Below the pieces are notes generated by a model, which saw only the letters and a list, made by a program, of their open reading frames with translations, was not told the DNA's origin and did no database searches. Shown one piece after another: positions 52,935 through 61,048 of a DNA stretch of 64,000 nucleotides (position 1 is its first letter; each line of letters starts with the position of its first letter). The position numbers and the translations under genes were made by a program. Source of the DNA: Butyrivibrio sp. (GTDB lineage Bacteria; Bacillota; Clostridia; Lachnospirales; Lachnospiraceae); NCBI GenBank assembly GCA_017470505.1, contig JAFUYO010000015.1, forward strand, positions 62,001-126,000. Reading direction: 5' to 3'.

Positions 52935-54224
52935 ATGCGGACATATAAACTGACAGAAGAAACCAAAAAAGAGCTCTTGGGAAATCTGCTTGGCAGAAAT
53001 CCAGGAAGCTTTGGAGAGTACGAGAGCACTGTTAACGAAATTATAAACAACATAAGGACAAACGGCGACAAGGCTCTTTTTGATTACACCTTAAAATTCG
53101 ATAAGTGCAGTATCACCAGTGAGAGTGTGAGGATCACAAAAGAAGAGATCGAAGAGGCGTACAAGTCTCTTGACAGCGAATTTGTCGAAGTCATGAAGAG
53201 GAGTGCCGCAAATATAAGGGCATTTCACGAGAAACAGAAGAGAAACACCTGGATCGAAACAAAAGACGATGGCAGCATCTTAGGTCAGAGAATACTCCCG
53301 ATTGAGATATCGGGAGTCTATGTTCCCGGCGGAAAGGCAGCTTACCCCTCATCCGTTCTCATGAATGTGATCCCTGCCAAGGTGGCGGGAGTTGAGAGGA
53401 TTGTCATGTGCACGCCTCCGGGTCGGGACGGTAAGGTCAATCCCGCAACTCTTGTTGCCGCAGATATTGCAGGTGTGACAGAAGGGTACAAGGTCGGCGG
53501 AGCCCAGGCAATCGCAGCCATGGCTTTTGGAACTGAATCGGTTCCAAAGGTTGACAAGATAACAGGACCGGGTAATATCTTTGTAGCCCTCGCGAAGAAA
53601 GCGTGCTTTGGCCACGTATCGATCGATTCGATCGCAGGTCCCAGCGAGATACTGGTCCTTGCTGATGAGAGTGCAAATCCCAGATATGTTGCGGCAGACC
53701 TGCTCTCACAGGCTGAGCACGACGAGATGGCAAGCGCAATTTTAGTCACAACGTCTGAGGATGTTGCCAAAAAAGTATCTGATGAGATAGAGGGCTTTTT
53801 AAAGACACTTGAAAGAGCTGAAATAATAAGAAAATCGCTTGAAAACTACGGCTATATTTTTATCGCGGACAGCCTGGATGATGCGATAGATGCAGCAAAC
53901 GCCGTCGCCTCAGAGCACCTTGAGATAATCACAAAGAACCCCTTTGAAGTGATGACCAGGATCAAAAACGCAGGTGCGATTTTCCTCGGGGATTACTCCT
54001 CCGAACCTCTCGGGGACTATTATGCAGGCCCCAACCACATCCTGCCCACAAACAGGACTGCGAGGTTTTTCTCACCTCTCTCAGTGGATGATTTTATCAA
54101 GAAGACCAGCATCATTTCCTACTCACAGGAGGCACTTTCAAAGGTGCATGAGGATATTGAGCTCTTCGCAAAGCAGGAGGGACTTACTGCACATGCCAAT
54201 TCTATTGCGGTCAGGTTTGAGTGA
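52935..54224 (+). CDS. hisD: Histidinol dehydrogenase
   Basis: The 429-residue enzyme does the last two oxidation steps of histidine synthesis. It shows GVYVPGGKAAYPSSVLMN, GGAQAIAAMAFGTESVPKVD, KITGPGN, SIAGPSEILVLADE and the zinc-site stretch AEHDEMASAILVT, with the catalytic Glu-His in HLEIITKNP. Length and motifs are complete. It begins one base after hisG and ends just before hisB, all in one operon. Confidence 0.97.
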   Translation: MRTYKLTEETKKELLGNLLGRNPGSFGEYESTVNEIINNIRTNGDKALFDYTLKFDKCSITSESVRITKEEIEEAYKSLDSEFVEVMKRSAANIRAFHEKQKRNTWIETKDDGSILGQRILPIEISGVYVPGGKAAYPSSVLMNVIPAKVAGVERIVMCTPPGRDGKVNPATLVAADIAGVTEGYKVGGAQAIAAMAFGTESVPKVDKITGPGNIFVALAKKACFGHVSIDSIAGPSEILVLADESANPRYVAADLLSQAEHDEMASAILVTTSEDVAKKVSDEIEGFLKTLERAEIIRKSLENYGYIFIADSLDDAIDAANAVASEHLEIITKNPFEVMTRIKNAGAIFLGDYSSEPLGDYYAGPNHILPTNRTARFFSPLSVDDFIKKTSIISYSQEALSKVHEDIELFAKQEGLTAHANSIAVRFE

Positions 54225-54235
54225 GGAGGATGACT

Positions 54236-54826
54236 ATGTCAGGGAGAGTTGCAACAGTAGAGAGAAATACAAAAGAGACCAGGATAAAGGTCTCCATAAA
54301 CCTTGACGGCAGCGGAAAATCCGTGATTTCTACAGGGATCGGATTCTTCGACCACATGCTCGAGGGCTTTGCCCGTCACGGTTTTTTTGACCTCAACGTA
54401 AGTGTGGATGGCGACCTTAATGTAGACGGCCACCACACCGTCGAGGATACCGGAATCGTGCTGGGACAGGCTGTTTTAAAGGCACTTGGCGATAAAAAGG
54501 GCATAAAAAGATATGGCAGCATGATACTTCCCATGGATGAGACCCTTGTCATGAGCGCAGTAGACCTCTGCGGAAGACCCTGTTTTGTCATGGACGGGGC
54601 ATTCTCATCGCCGATGGTGGGAGAGTTTGACACGCAGCTTGTCAGGGAATTTTTCTATGCAGTATCTTACTCTGCCGCGATGAACCTGCACCTTGGGATC
54701 ATCACGGGGATAAACGACCACCACAAGATAGAAGCTCTCTTCAAGGCCTTTGCCAAGGCACTTGACGAAGCTGTATCTTTTGACCCCAGGATCACAGACG
54801 TACTCAGTACAAAAGGAGCACTTTGA
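54236..54826 (+). CDS. hisB: Imidazoleglycerol-phosphate dehydratase
   Basis: A 196-residue monofunctional HisB: MSGRVATVERNTKET, then FFDHMLEGFARHG and DGHHTVEDTGIVLGQA, with the second set TGINDHHKIEALFKAFAKAL; these two halves hold the manganese ions. I choose ATG 54236, 6 bp after GAGGAGG; GTG 54221 and ATG 54230 in frame are upstream options but 54230 touches the binding site. Confidence 0.96.
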   Translation: MSGRVATVERNTKETRIKVSINLDGSGKSVISTGIGFFDHMLEGFARHGFFDLNVSVDGDLNVDGHHTVEDTGIVLGQAVLKALGDKKGIKRYGSMILPMDETLVMSAVDLCGRPCFVMDGAFSSPMVGEFDTQLVREFFYAVSYSAAMNLHLGIITGINDHHKIEALFKAFAKALDEAVSFDPRITDVLSTKGAL

Positions 54827-54827
54827 T

Positions 54828-56123
54828 ATGACAGAAAAGAAGCGTTTTGTTGGAACCATATTCCTGTGTGAGGACAGGGCAGTAACATCTCTTACCGATA
54901 ATACGGTTTTGTTATCTGACCCTGTTACCCTTGCTGTCAGCATCTCTGACAGCGGAGTCGATGAGATCATCGTCTTTGACTGTTCAGAAAAAGGAAACGA
55001 TATATCACACGATAAGACGATAGACGAGATAAGACTTATCTGCAAGGCTGTCGACGTCCCCGTGACAGGCGCCTTTAACATAAAGCGCATGGAGGATGCC
55101 AAGAAGCTCCTGTATGCCGGCTGCAAGAAGGTTCTGATCGATTTCAGAAAAGATGGCGACACAGATGTATTAAAAGAAATATCGGATAAATTCGGGAAAG
55201 AGAAGGTTCTCATTTCCTACGACAACATCGAAGACCTCAAGAAAAAAGCAGATGCAGTCAAGGCATGTTCTTCTGAGCTTGTTCTTTTTTCGGATTCCTT
55301 AAAACTTCCTGAGCCTGCATTTAACGAGCCTGTGCTTCTTTTTTATTATGGGTCTTCAAGTGAAACAACGCCGGATAAGCTCCTTATAGAGAACAGCTTT
55401 TTATCAGGAGTTGCGGGGCAGATCATTTCCGACAGTGCTGGAGAGCTTGATGAATATAAAAAGCTTCTCTCGGACAAGGGTTTTAATATGTCAGCTCTTG
55501 AGAGCTCTTTTACCTGGGATGACCTTAAGAAGAACTCCGACGGAATGGTGCCTGTCATCGTCCAGGACTACAGGACGGACCAGGTACTTATGCTCGCCTA
55601 CATGAATGAGGAGGCCTATAATACAACCTTAAGGACAGGCAAAATGACCTATTTTTCGAGGAGCAGGAACGAGCTGTGGATAAAGGGCGAGACGAGCTCG
55701 CACTATCAGTATGTTAAATCGCTGACGGCTGACTGCGATCTCGATACTATTCTTGCACGTGTCAGACAGATAGGTGCCGCCTGCCACACTGGGAGCTACT
55801 CATGCTTTTTCAACGAGATTGCCAAAAAGGATTTCGATGAGAAAAACCCGCAGAAGGTACTCGACAGCGTGTTTGAGGTCATAAAGGACAGAAAGGTAAA
55901 TCCCAGAGAGGGGTCCTACACCAACTACCTCTTTGACAAGGGAATCGACAAGATTTTAAAGAAGGTTGGAGAGGAAGCGACAGAGATGGTCATCGCCGCC
56001 AAGAATCCGAACGGCAATGAAGTTGTTTACGAAATGTCCGATTTTTTGTATCATATGATGGTACTCATGGCTGAGAAAGGTGTCAGCTGGGAGGATATTA
56101 CGGACGAACTGTCCAGACGATAG
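54828..56123 (+). CDS. hisIE: HisI-HisE bifunctional enzyme with N-terminal HisA/HisF-like domain
   Basis: The 431-residue protein is twice the length of ordinary HisIE. HisI (about 229-330) has VQDYRTDQVLMLAYMNEEA, WIKGETSSHYQYV, DCDLDTI and CHTGSYSCF; HisE (about 340-431) has VLDSVFEVIKDRK and KVGEEATEMVIAAKN. These do cyclohydrolase and pyrophosphohydrolase steps. Residues 1-200 look like a HisA/HisF barrel half repeated (FDCSEKGNDISHDKTIDEI, then MEDAKKLLYAGCKKVLIDF), but the phosphate loop GGGIR is replaced by TGAFNIK. I take ATG 54828, after AAAGGAG. Probably the barrel is inactive or has a new role. hisA, hisF, hisH and hisC are absent here. Confidence 0.9.
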   Translation: MTEKKRFVGTIFLCEDRAVTSLTDNTVLLSDPVTLAVSISDSGVDEIIVFDCSEKGNDISHDKTIDEIRLICKAVDVPVTGAFNIKRMEDAKKLLYAGCKKVLIDFRKDGDTDVLKEISDKFGKEKVLISYDNIEDLKKKADAVKACSSELVLFSDSLKLPEPAFNEPVLLFYYGSSSETTPDKLLIENSFLSGVAGQIISDSAGELDEYKKLLSDKGFNMSALESSFTWDDLKKNSDGMVPVIVQDYRTDQVLMLAYMNEEAYNTTLRTGKMTYFSRSRNELWIKGETSSHYQYVKSLTADCDLDTILARVRQIGAACHTGSYSCFFNEIAKKDFDEKNPQKVLDSVFEVIKDRKVNPREGSYTNYLFDKGIDKILKKVGEEATEMVIAAKNPNGNEVVYEMSDFLYHMMVLMAEKGVSWEDITDELSRR

Positions 56124-56134
56124 GAAAAACATTT

Positions 56135-58015
56135 ATGAATTACAAACTGGCATTATCTGATGAGACACTCCTAAGTATCGAAAAACCCGAGAGATACATA
56201 GGCAATGAGGTCAACGCCGTCTACAAGGACAAGGATAAAGTTGACATAAGATTTGCGTTCTGTTTCCCGGATGTCTACGAGATAGGAATGTCTCATCTTG
56301 GCATTCAGATTCTTTACGGACTCTTTAACTCCTACCCTGATGTGTGGTGTGAGAGAGTCTATTCGCCGTGGATCGACATGGACAGGCTCATGCGCGGTCA
56401 GAACATCCCGCTCTTTGCTCTGGAGTCGCAGGATAAGGTAAGAGATTTTGATTTTCTCGGCTTCACGTTGCAGTATGAGATGTGCTACACAAATATTCTG
56501 CAGGTCCTCGACCTGTCCGGAATCCCGCTCTTTTCAAGGGAGAGGACCTGGGACGACCCTTTAGTCATCGGCGGCGGCCCCTGCTCCTACAATCCCGAGC
56601 CGATCGCGGATTTCTTTGACATATTCTACATTGGTGAGGGCGAAACCAGATACAGAGAGCTCTTTGACCTGTACAAGGATCTGAAAGAGAGCGGCATATC
56701 AAGGGATGAGTTTTTGCGCAGAGTTTCCGGTATTCCCGGTATGTATGTGCCGTCGCTATACGATGTTAAGTACAAAGAGGACGGGACGATACTCTCCATG
56801 GAGCCGAAGTTCAGCGATGTTCCGAAAAAAGTTAACAAGGAGCTCTGCACAGATCTCTCAAATGAGTTCTATCCCACAAAGCCTGTCGTTCCTTATATTA
56901 AGGTCACACAGGACAGGGTAGTCCTTGAGATAATGCGAGGATGCATAAGAGGGTGCCGCTTCTGTCAGGCAGGCCAGCTCTACAAGCCCCTCCGCGAAAA
57001 GAGCCTTGAGTACCTCGAGAAGATTGCCATAGAATCACTTAAAAACACCGGATATGAGGAGATATCACTCAGCTCCTTAAGCTCCAGCGACTACTCAAAG
57101 CTCCCGGAGCTCCTGGACTTTCTGATAGATAAGTGCAACGAAAAGAAGGTCAACATATCACTTCCTTCACTCAGGATTGACGCTTTTTCCCTGGATGTCA
57201 TGAGCAAGGTACAGGACGTAAAAAAGAGCTCCCTCACCTTTGCGCCTGAGGCAGGAACGCAGAGAATGAGGGATGTGATAAACAAGGGGCTCACAGAGGA
57301 GGACATCCTGAGGGGCTCAAGACAGGCTTTTCTTGGCGGCTGGAACAAGGTTAAGCTCTATTTCATGTTAGGGCTTCCAGGCGAAACTGACAGCGATATT
57401 CTCGGGATCGGCGACATCGCGAACAAGATCGCCAAGGAATATTTCGAGACTGTCCCCAGGGAGAAGAGAGGCGGAAGGACAGTTGAGATAGTTGCAAGCA
57501 CATCCTTTTTCGTTCCCAAGCCCTTCACTCCCTTCCAGTGGGCTCCGATGAACTCAAAGGAGGAGTTTCTTGACAAGGCAAATAAGACAAGAAAGGGCAT
57601 AATGAGCCAGTTAAACCAGAAACACATAAGGTACAACTGGCACGAGGCAGACGCCACGATGATGGAGGGCATATTTGCCAGAGGTGACAGGCGGCTCTCT
57701 GATGTGATACTTGCCGCCTACAAAAAGGGCTGTATATTTGACGCCTGGAGCGAGTACTTTAAGTTCGACACATGGATGGAAGTCTTTTCTGAAGCAGGGA
57801 TCGACCCCTTCTTTTACACAACGAGAGAAAGAGATGATGACGAGATATTCCCCTGGGATATTATTAATTGCGGCGTTGCTAGGGAGTTTCTTCTTCGGGA
57901 ATACAAGAGTGCGCTTACGGGAAAGCCCTCCGCAAACTGCAGGCAGAGGTGCCTTGGATGCGGCGCCACTTCTTACGGTGTAGGTGTTTGCATGGAGGAA
58001 AAGAGCGGTGCATAA
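56135..58015 (+). CDS. TIGR03960 family radical SAM protein with B12-binding-like domain
   Basis: A 626-residue protein. Residues 40-200 are a cobalamin-binding-like Rossmann domain (FPDVYEIGMSHLGIQILYG) and the radical SAM cluster motif is C-x3-C-x2-C at Cys270, Cys274, Cys277 (MRGCIRGCRFCQAG). The C-terminus has further cysteines (CRQRCLGCGA). It is always, to my knowledge, followed by a DUF2344 protein and RNase G in Firmicutes, as here. Its reaction is not known; an RNA modification role is speculation. A short gap of 11 bp after hisIE suggests read-through. Confidence 0.92.
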   Translation: MNYKLALSDETLLSIEKPERYIGNEVNAVYKDKDKVDIRFAFCFPDVYEIGMSHLGIQILYGLFNSYPDVWCERVYSPWIDMDRLMRGQNIPLFALESQDKVRDFDFLGFTLQYEMCYTNILQVLDLSGIPLFSRERTWDDPLVIGGGPCSYNPEPIADFFDIFYIGEGETRYRELFDLYKDLKESGISRDEFLRRVSGIPGMYVPSLYDVKYKEDGTILSMEPKFSDVPKKVNKELCTDLSNEFYPTKPVVPYIKVTQDRVVLEIMRGCIRGCRFCQAGQLYKPLREKSLEYLEKIAIESLKNTGYEEISLSSLSSSDYSKLPELLDFLIDKCNEKKVNISLPSLRIDAFSLDVMSKVQDVKKSSLTFAPEAGTQRMRDVINKGLTEEDILRGSRQAFLGGWNKVKLYFMLGLPGETDSDILGIGDIANKIAKEYFETVPREKRGGRTVEIVASTSFFVPKPFTPFQWAPMNSKEEFLDKANKTRKGIMSQLNQKHIRYNWHEADATMMEGIFARGDRRLSDVILAAYKKGCIFDAWSEYFKFDTWMEVFSEAGIDPFFYTTRERDDDEIFPWDIINCGVAREFLLREYKSALTGKPSANCRQRCLGCGATSYGVGVCMEEKSGA

Positions 58016-58739
58016 ATTAAGGCTTAAGTTTTCCAAAAAGGGACCAATAAAATTCATAGGTCACCTGGATGTAATGAGATATTTTCAGAAGGCCATAAGA
58101 AGGGCTGATATCGATATCAAGTACTCAGAGGGGTTTTCACCCCATCAGCTTTTATCGTTTGCGCAGCCCCTCAGCGTCGGAGCCACGAGCGACGGAGAGT
58201 ATCTGGACATGGTCGTAAACTCTTTTACGAGCGAAAAAGACATAATGGACAGACTAAATAGCGTCTGCAACGAGGGCATCACTATAAGGGCAGTCAGGGA
58301 GCTCGATGAGAAGGAAGAGAAGGCAATGACTCTATCTTTTGCCGCAAAGTACGAGGTGAGGATGAGGCAGAGCTCGCAGCTGCCCGCAGGCTGGACTGAT
58401 GACTTTATGCGCTTTTTATCCCGCGATAAGCTTCCTGCAATGAAAAAGACAAAGAGCGGCGAAAAAGAGATAGACATGAAGCCCATGATCTTTGATTGCA
58501 GGCCTTTAACAGACGGCGACGGAGTGGAGCTGATCCTTTCAATGAACAGCAAAGAGACTCTTAAGGTGTCGCTCCTTTTTCAATACTTTTTTGAAAGCTG
58601 CGGTTTGGACTTCAGTCCCGTATACCTTAATATCAACAGGGCAGACATATACAGGCTCTTTACCGATCCTGACGGCAGAAGATATATTGAGCCATTCATA
58701 CCTGCTAATGACGATGAGAGATTTTACTTAGATGGCTGA
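58008..58739 (+). CDS. TIGR03936/DUF2344 family protein
   Basis: A 243-residue protein with the family opening KLRLKFSKKGPIKFIGHLDV and then KYSEGFSPHQLLSFAQPLSVG. It is the constant partner of TIGR03960 proteins, sometimes fused to them. I choose GTG 58008, with GGAGG 9 bp ahead inside the previous gene, giving an 8-base overlap. The last 8 bases overlap rng in turn. Function unknown. Confidence 0.9.
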   Translation: MHKLRLKFSKKGPIKFIGHLDVMRYFQKAIRRADIDIKYSEGFSPHQLLSFAQPLSVGATSDGEYLDMVVNSFTSEKDIMDRLNSVCNEGITIRAVRELDEKEEKAMTLSFAAKYEVRMRQSSQLPAGWTDDFMRFLSRDKLPAMKKTKSGEKEIDMKPMIFDCRPLTDGDGVELILSMNSKETLKVSLLFQYFFESCGLDFSPVYLNINRADIYRLFTDPDGRRYIEPFIPANDDERFYLDG

Positions 58740-59871
58740 GATAGTTACCTGCACCTACAACCAGAAGACAGTTGTAGCGGCATACATTGACAACAAAATG
58801 CAGTACCTTTCGGTGGTCAGGGACTCCGATGTCGGCAGGATCTACGTCTGCAAGGTTGACCATATCGTCAGAAACTTAAGCGCCGCCTTTGTCAGGTATG
58901 AAAAGGACAAGACAGGCTACGTCCAGCTAAAGTCTATAGACAAAGCTCTTGTCCTTAACAGAAACCTCTCAGAAGAAGACTCTGTCAGGCAGGGGGATGA
59001 GGTTCTCCTTCAGATAGAGTCAGAGGCTGTAAAGCTAAAAAAGCCGCATCTGACAGGTAACCTTTCAATCTCCGGCAGATACTGCGTAGTGACGGTTGGG
59101 AGAAAAGGCGTCGGAGCTTCACTCAAGCTCTCAAAAGATGTGAGGGATGAACTTATCTCTTCCGTCAAAAGTTTTTATCCTAAGATGACAGAAATTATAA
59201 GTAGCAGTACACCCATCTCCACGATTGGCATCATAATAAGAACGGATGCAGGTCTTTTGCCAAAAGAAACGGTAGTTAAGAAGCTGTATGAGGATGTCCA
59301 AAACACGGTAAAGAGTCTTTCCTCAGTATACAGCGAGGGAAAGACGCGCACTGTCTACAGCCTCATCTACGGTAATTCCTCTTCGTCTGTCTCATCACAT
59401 ATAGAGGATGCAGCAGCTTTTTTGAGAAGCAGGGGAGAAAACGAGTACTCCTTCACTGAAAATGATACAATCCACGGAGCCATCGCAGATATTGACAGGC
59501 TCCTTGGCAACAGGATCTGGCTCAAGAGCGGAGCCTTTATTATAATCGAGCAACTTGAGAGCTTTAACGCAATCGATGTGAACACCGGCAAGGCGATAAA
59601 GGGTAAGGAAGACATCTCTCTTTCCGTAAACCTGGAGGCTGCGGGTGAGATAATGAGACAGATAAGGCTGCGAAACCTCACCGGGATGATACTGATCGAC
59701 TTCATAAACATGAAAGATGATAATAGCTATGACATCCTGCGCGATAAGATAACAGAGCTTGCGCGGTTTGATACGCAGCACACAAGCTTTATCGATGTAA
59801 CAGGGCTCGGGATAGTGGAGCTGACCCGCAGCAAAAAGGACATGTCGCTTAGGGAGCAGCTCACAAAATGA
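58732..59871 (+). CDS. rng: Ribonuclease E/G family protein
   Basis: A 379-residue RNase G with an S1 domain (about 35-110, GRIYVCKVDHIVRNLSAAFV), and catalytic domain with the metal-binding aspartates in NAIDVNTGK (about residue 281) and LIDFINMKDD (about 323). The CPxC zinc link found in enterobacterial enzymes is missing, and the protein is shorter than E. coli RNase G (about 490 residues), as usual for this branch. It processes rRNA and mRNA. A 23-bp tandem duplication spans its stop codon. Confidence 0.92.
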   Translation: MAEIVTCTYNQKTVVAAYIDNKMQYLSVVRDSDVGRIYVCKVDHIVRNLSAAFVRYEKDKTGYVQLKSIDKALVLNRNLSEEDSVRQGDEVLLQIESEAVKLKKPHLTGNLSISGRYCVVTVGRKGVGASLKLSKDVRDELISSVKSFYPKMTEIISSSTPISTIGIIIRTDAGLLPKETVVKKLYEDVQNTVKSLSSVYSEGKTRTVYSLIYGNSSSSVSSHIEDAAAFLRSRGENEYSFTENDTIHGAIADIDRLLGNRIWLKSGAFIIIEQLESFNAIDVNTGKAIKGKEDISLSVNLEAAGEIMRQIRLRNLTGMILIDFINMKDDNSYDILRDKITELARFDTQHTSFIDVTGLGIVELTRSKKDMSLREQLTK

Positions 59872-59899
59872 ATATAGAGCAGCTCGCAAAATGAATATT
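59854..59899 (+). repeat. Tandem 23-bp duplication across the rng stop codon
   Basis: GAGCAGCTC(A)CAAAATGAATAT occurs at 59854-59876 and again at 59877-59899 with two differences. The first copy encodes the last residues and stop of rng; the second is a silent copy after it. Confidence 0.85.
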
Positions 59900-59903
59900 G
59901 CGC

Positions 59904-59932
59904 TTGACAAGAGTCCGGCCTCATGATAATAT
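59904..59932 (+). promoter_or_regulatory. Strong sigma-A promoter of rplU
   Basis: A perfect TTGACA (59904-59909) and TAATAT (59927-59932) are 17 bp apart. It is the best promoter seen in the window. Confidence 0.8.
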
Positions 59933-59939
59933 ATTTGAG

Positions 59940-60010
59940 TATGCCGCTTAACCAGGCATAAGTGGGCTTATAGCCCCGCCGACATTAGCGAGTTTTTTGA
60001 AGAAGGAGGT
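59940..60010 (+). ncRNA. Ribosomal protein L21 leader
   Basis: The 5' leader between promoter and rplU contains the L21 leader pattern of Firmicutes: GCCGCTTAACCAGGCATAAG, a GGGCTTATAGCCC hairpin, then CGCCGACATTAGCGAG and a T run before AGGAGGT. The motif controls the L21 operon in response to ribosomal protein level. Confidence 0.75.
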
Positions 60011-60015
60011 AACTT

Positions 60016-60324
60016 ATGTACGCAATTATTGTAACCGGTGGAAAGCAGTACAAAGTTTCCGAGGGCGATCAGATCAAGGTTGAGAAGCTTGACGTTGAGC
60101 CCGGAAAAGAAGTAACATTCGACAATGTTATTGCTATCAGCGACAACAATACTCTTAAGGTTGCCGGCGATCTTGCATCAGCCAAGGTAAGCGCAACAGT
60201 TGTTGAGCAGGGCCGTGCAAAGAAGGTTGTTGTCTACAAGTACAAGAGGAAGACCGGATATCACAAGAAGAACGGTCACAGACAGCCTTTCACACTTGTT
60301 AAGATTGACAAGATTCAGATGTAA
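60016..60324 (+). CDS. rplU: 50S ribosomal protein L21
   Basis: The 102-residue L21 starts MYAIIVTGGKQYKVSEGDQI and has the C-terminal signature KYKRKTGYHKKNGHRQPFT. It is the first gene of the rplU-prp-rpmA operon. AGGAGGT is 7 bp before the ATG. Confidence 0.98.
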   Translation: MYAIIVTGGKQYKVSEGDQIKVEKLDVEPGKEVTFDNVIAISDNNTLKVAGDLASAKVSATVVEQGRAKKVVVYKYKRKTGYHKKNGHRQPFTLVKIDKIQM

Positions 60325-60341
60325 TTTAGTTTCAGATTGCA

Positions 60342-60677
60342 ATGACTACCGTAACCATTACAAGATCATCAGATGACAACTACAGGAGCATTGAGGTCAG
60401 AGGTCACGCGGGCTTTGCTGATGCAGGCGGGGATATCGTCTGTGCAGCTGTCTCGGTACTTACGATCAACACGGTAAACTCCATTGAGAAGTTTACACAG
60501 GATGACTTCACCGGTTTTCAGGATGACAAAAAGGGTATCATCAGGATTGAGTTTGAGAGCGCACCCTCTTTAGAGGCGGATCTTCTTCTTAGGTCCTATG
60601 AGCTCGGTGTCAGGAGTATATCTGAACAGTATGGTAAGAAATTTTTGAACATTAAATTCAGGAGGGAAAAGTCATGA
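60342..60677 (+). CDS. prp: Ribosomal-processing cysteine protease Prp (YsxB)
   Basis: A 111-residue cysteine protease with the catalytic His and Cys in [20 protein letters not shown]. Prp removes an N-terminal leader from L27 in Firmicutes. The gene lies between rplU and rpmA and its stop overlaps the rpmA start (ATGATGA region), and the L27 made next has exactly such a leader. It is small but complete. Confidence 0.95.
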   Translation: MTTVTITRSSDDNYRSIEVRGHAGFADAGGDIVCAAVSVLTINTVNSIEKFTQDDFTGFQDDKKGIIRIEFESAPSLEADLLLRSYELGVRSISEQYGKKFLNIKFRREKS

Positions 60678-60961
60678 TGAATATGAACCTTCAATTTTTT
60701 GCTCATAAGAAGGGTGTTGGATCAACCAAGAACGGTAGAGATTCAGAGGCCAAGAGACTTGGAGCAAAAAGAGCTGACGGACAATTCGTAAAGGCTGGTA
60801 ATATTTTATACAGACAGCGTGGAACACACATTCATCCCGGTGTAAATGTCGGAATCGGCAGCGATGACACATTATATGCACTTGTAGATGGTGTTCTTAG
60901 ATTTGAGCGCAAGGGCAGAGACAGAAAGCAGGCCAGCGTTCATCCTGTAGAAAATAAGTAA
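60674..60961 (+). CDS. rpmA: 50S ribosomal protein L27 with cleavable N-terminal leader
   Basis: The 95-residue L27 precursor begins [20 protein letters not shown]. The leader NLQFF followed by AHKKG matches the known Prp cleavage site between Phe and Ala; the mature protein needs its free N-terminus at the peptidyl transferase centre. AGGAGGG precedes ATG 60674. The gene overlaps prp. Confidence 0.98.
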   Translation: MMNMNLQFFAHKKGVGSTKNGRDSEAKRLGAKRADGQFVKAGNILYRQRGTHIHPGVNVGIGSDDTLYALVDGVLRFERKGRDRKQASVHPVENK

Positions 60962-60978
60962 AGTGATTTTTTGATTAT

Positions 60979-61015
60979 CAGGCTTCAAACTGTATTGTTT
61001 GAAGCCTTCTTTTTG
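60979..61015 (+). terminator. Terminator of rplU-prp-rpmA
   Basis: AGGCTTCAAAC (60980-60990) and GTTTGAAGCCT (60997-61007) form a perfect 11-bp stem followed by TCTTTTT. Confidence 0.85.
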
Positions 61016-61048
61016 CACAGACGAATGCAATAAAATGAGGACAAAGAT

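Noticed and set aside
54605..55213. 202-residue open frame on the - strand
   Set aside because: Overlaps the end of hisB and the beginning of hisIE on the opposite strand; no supporting start site.
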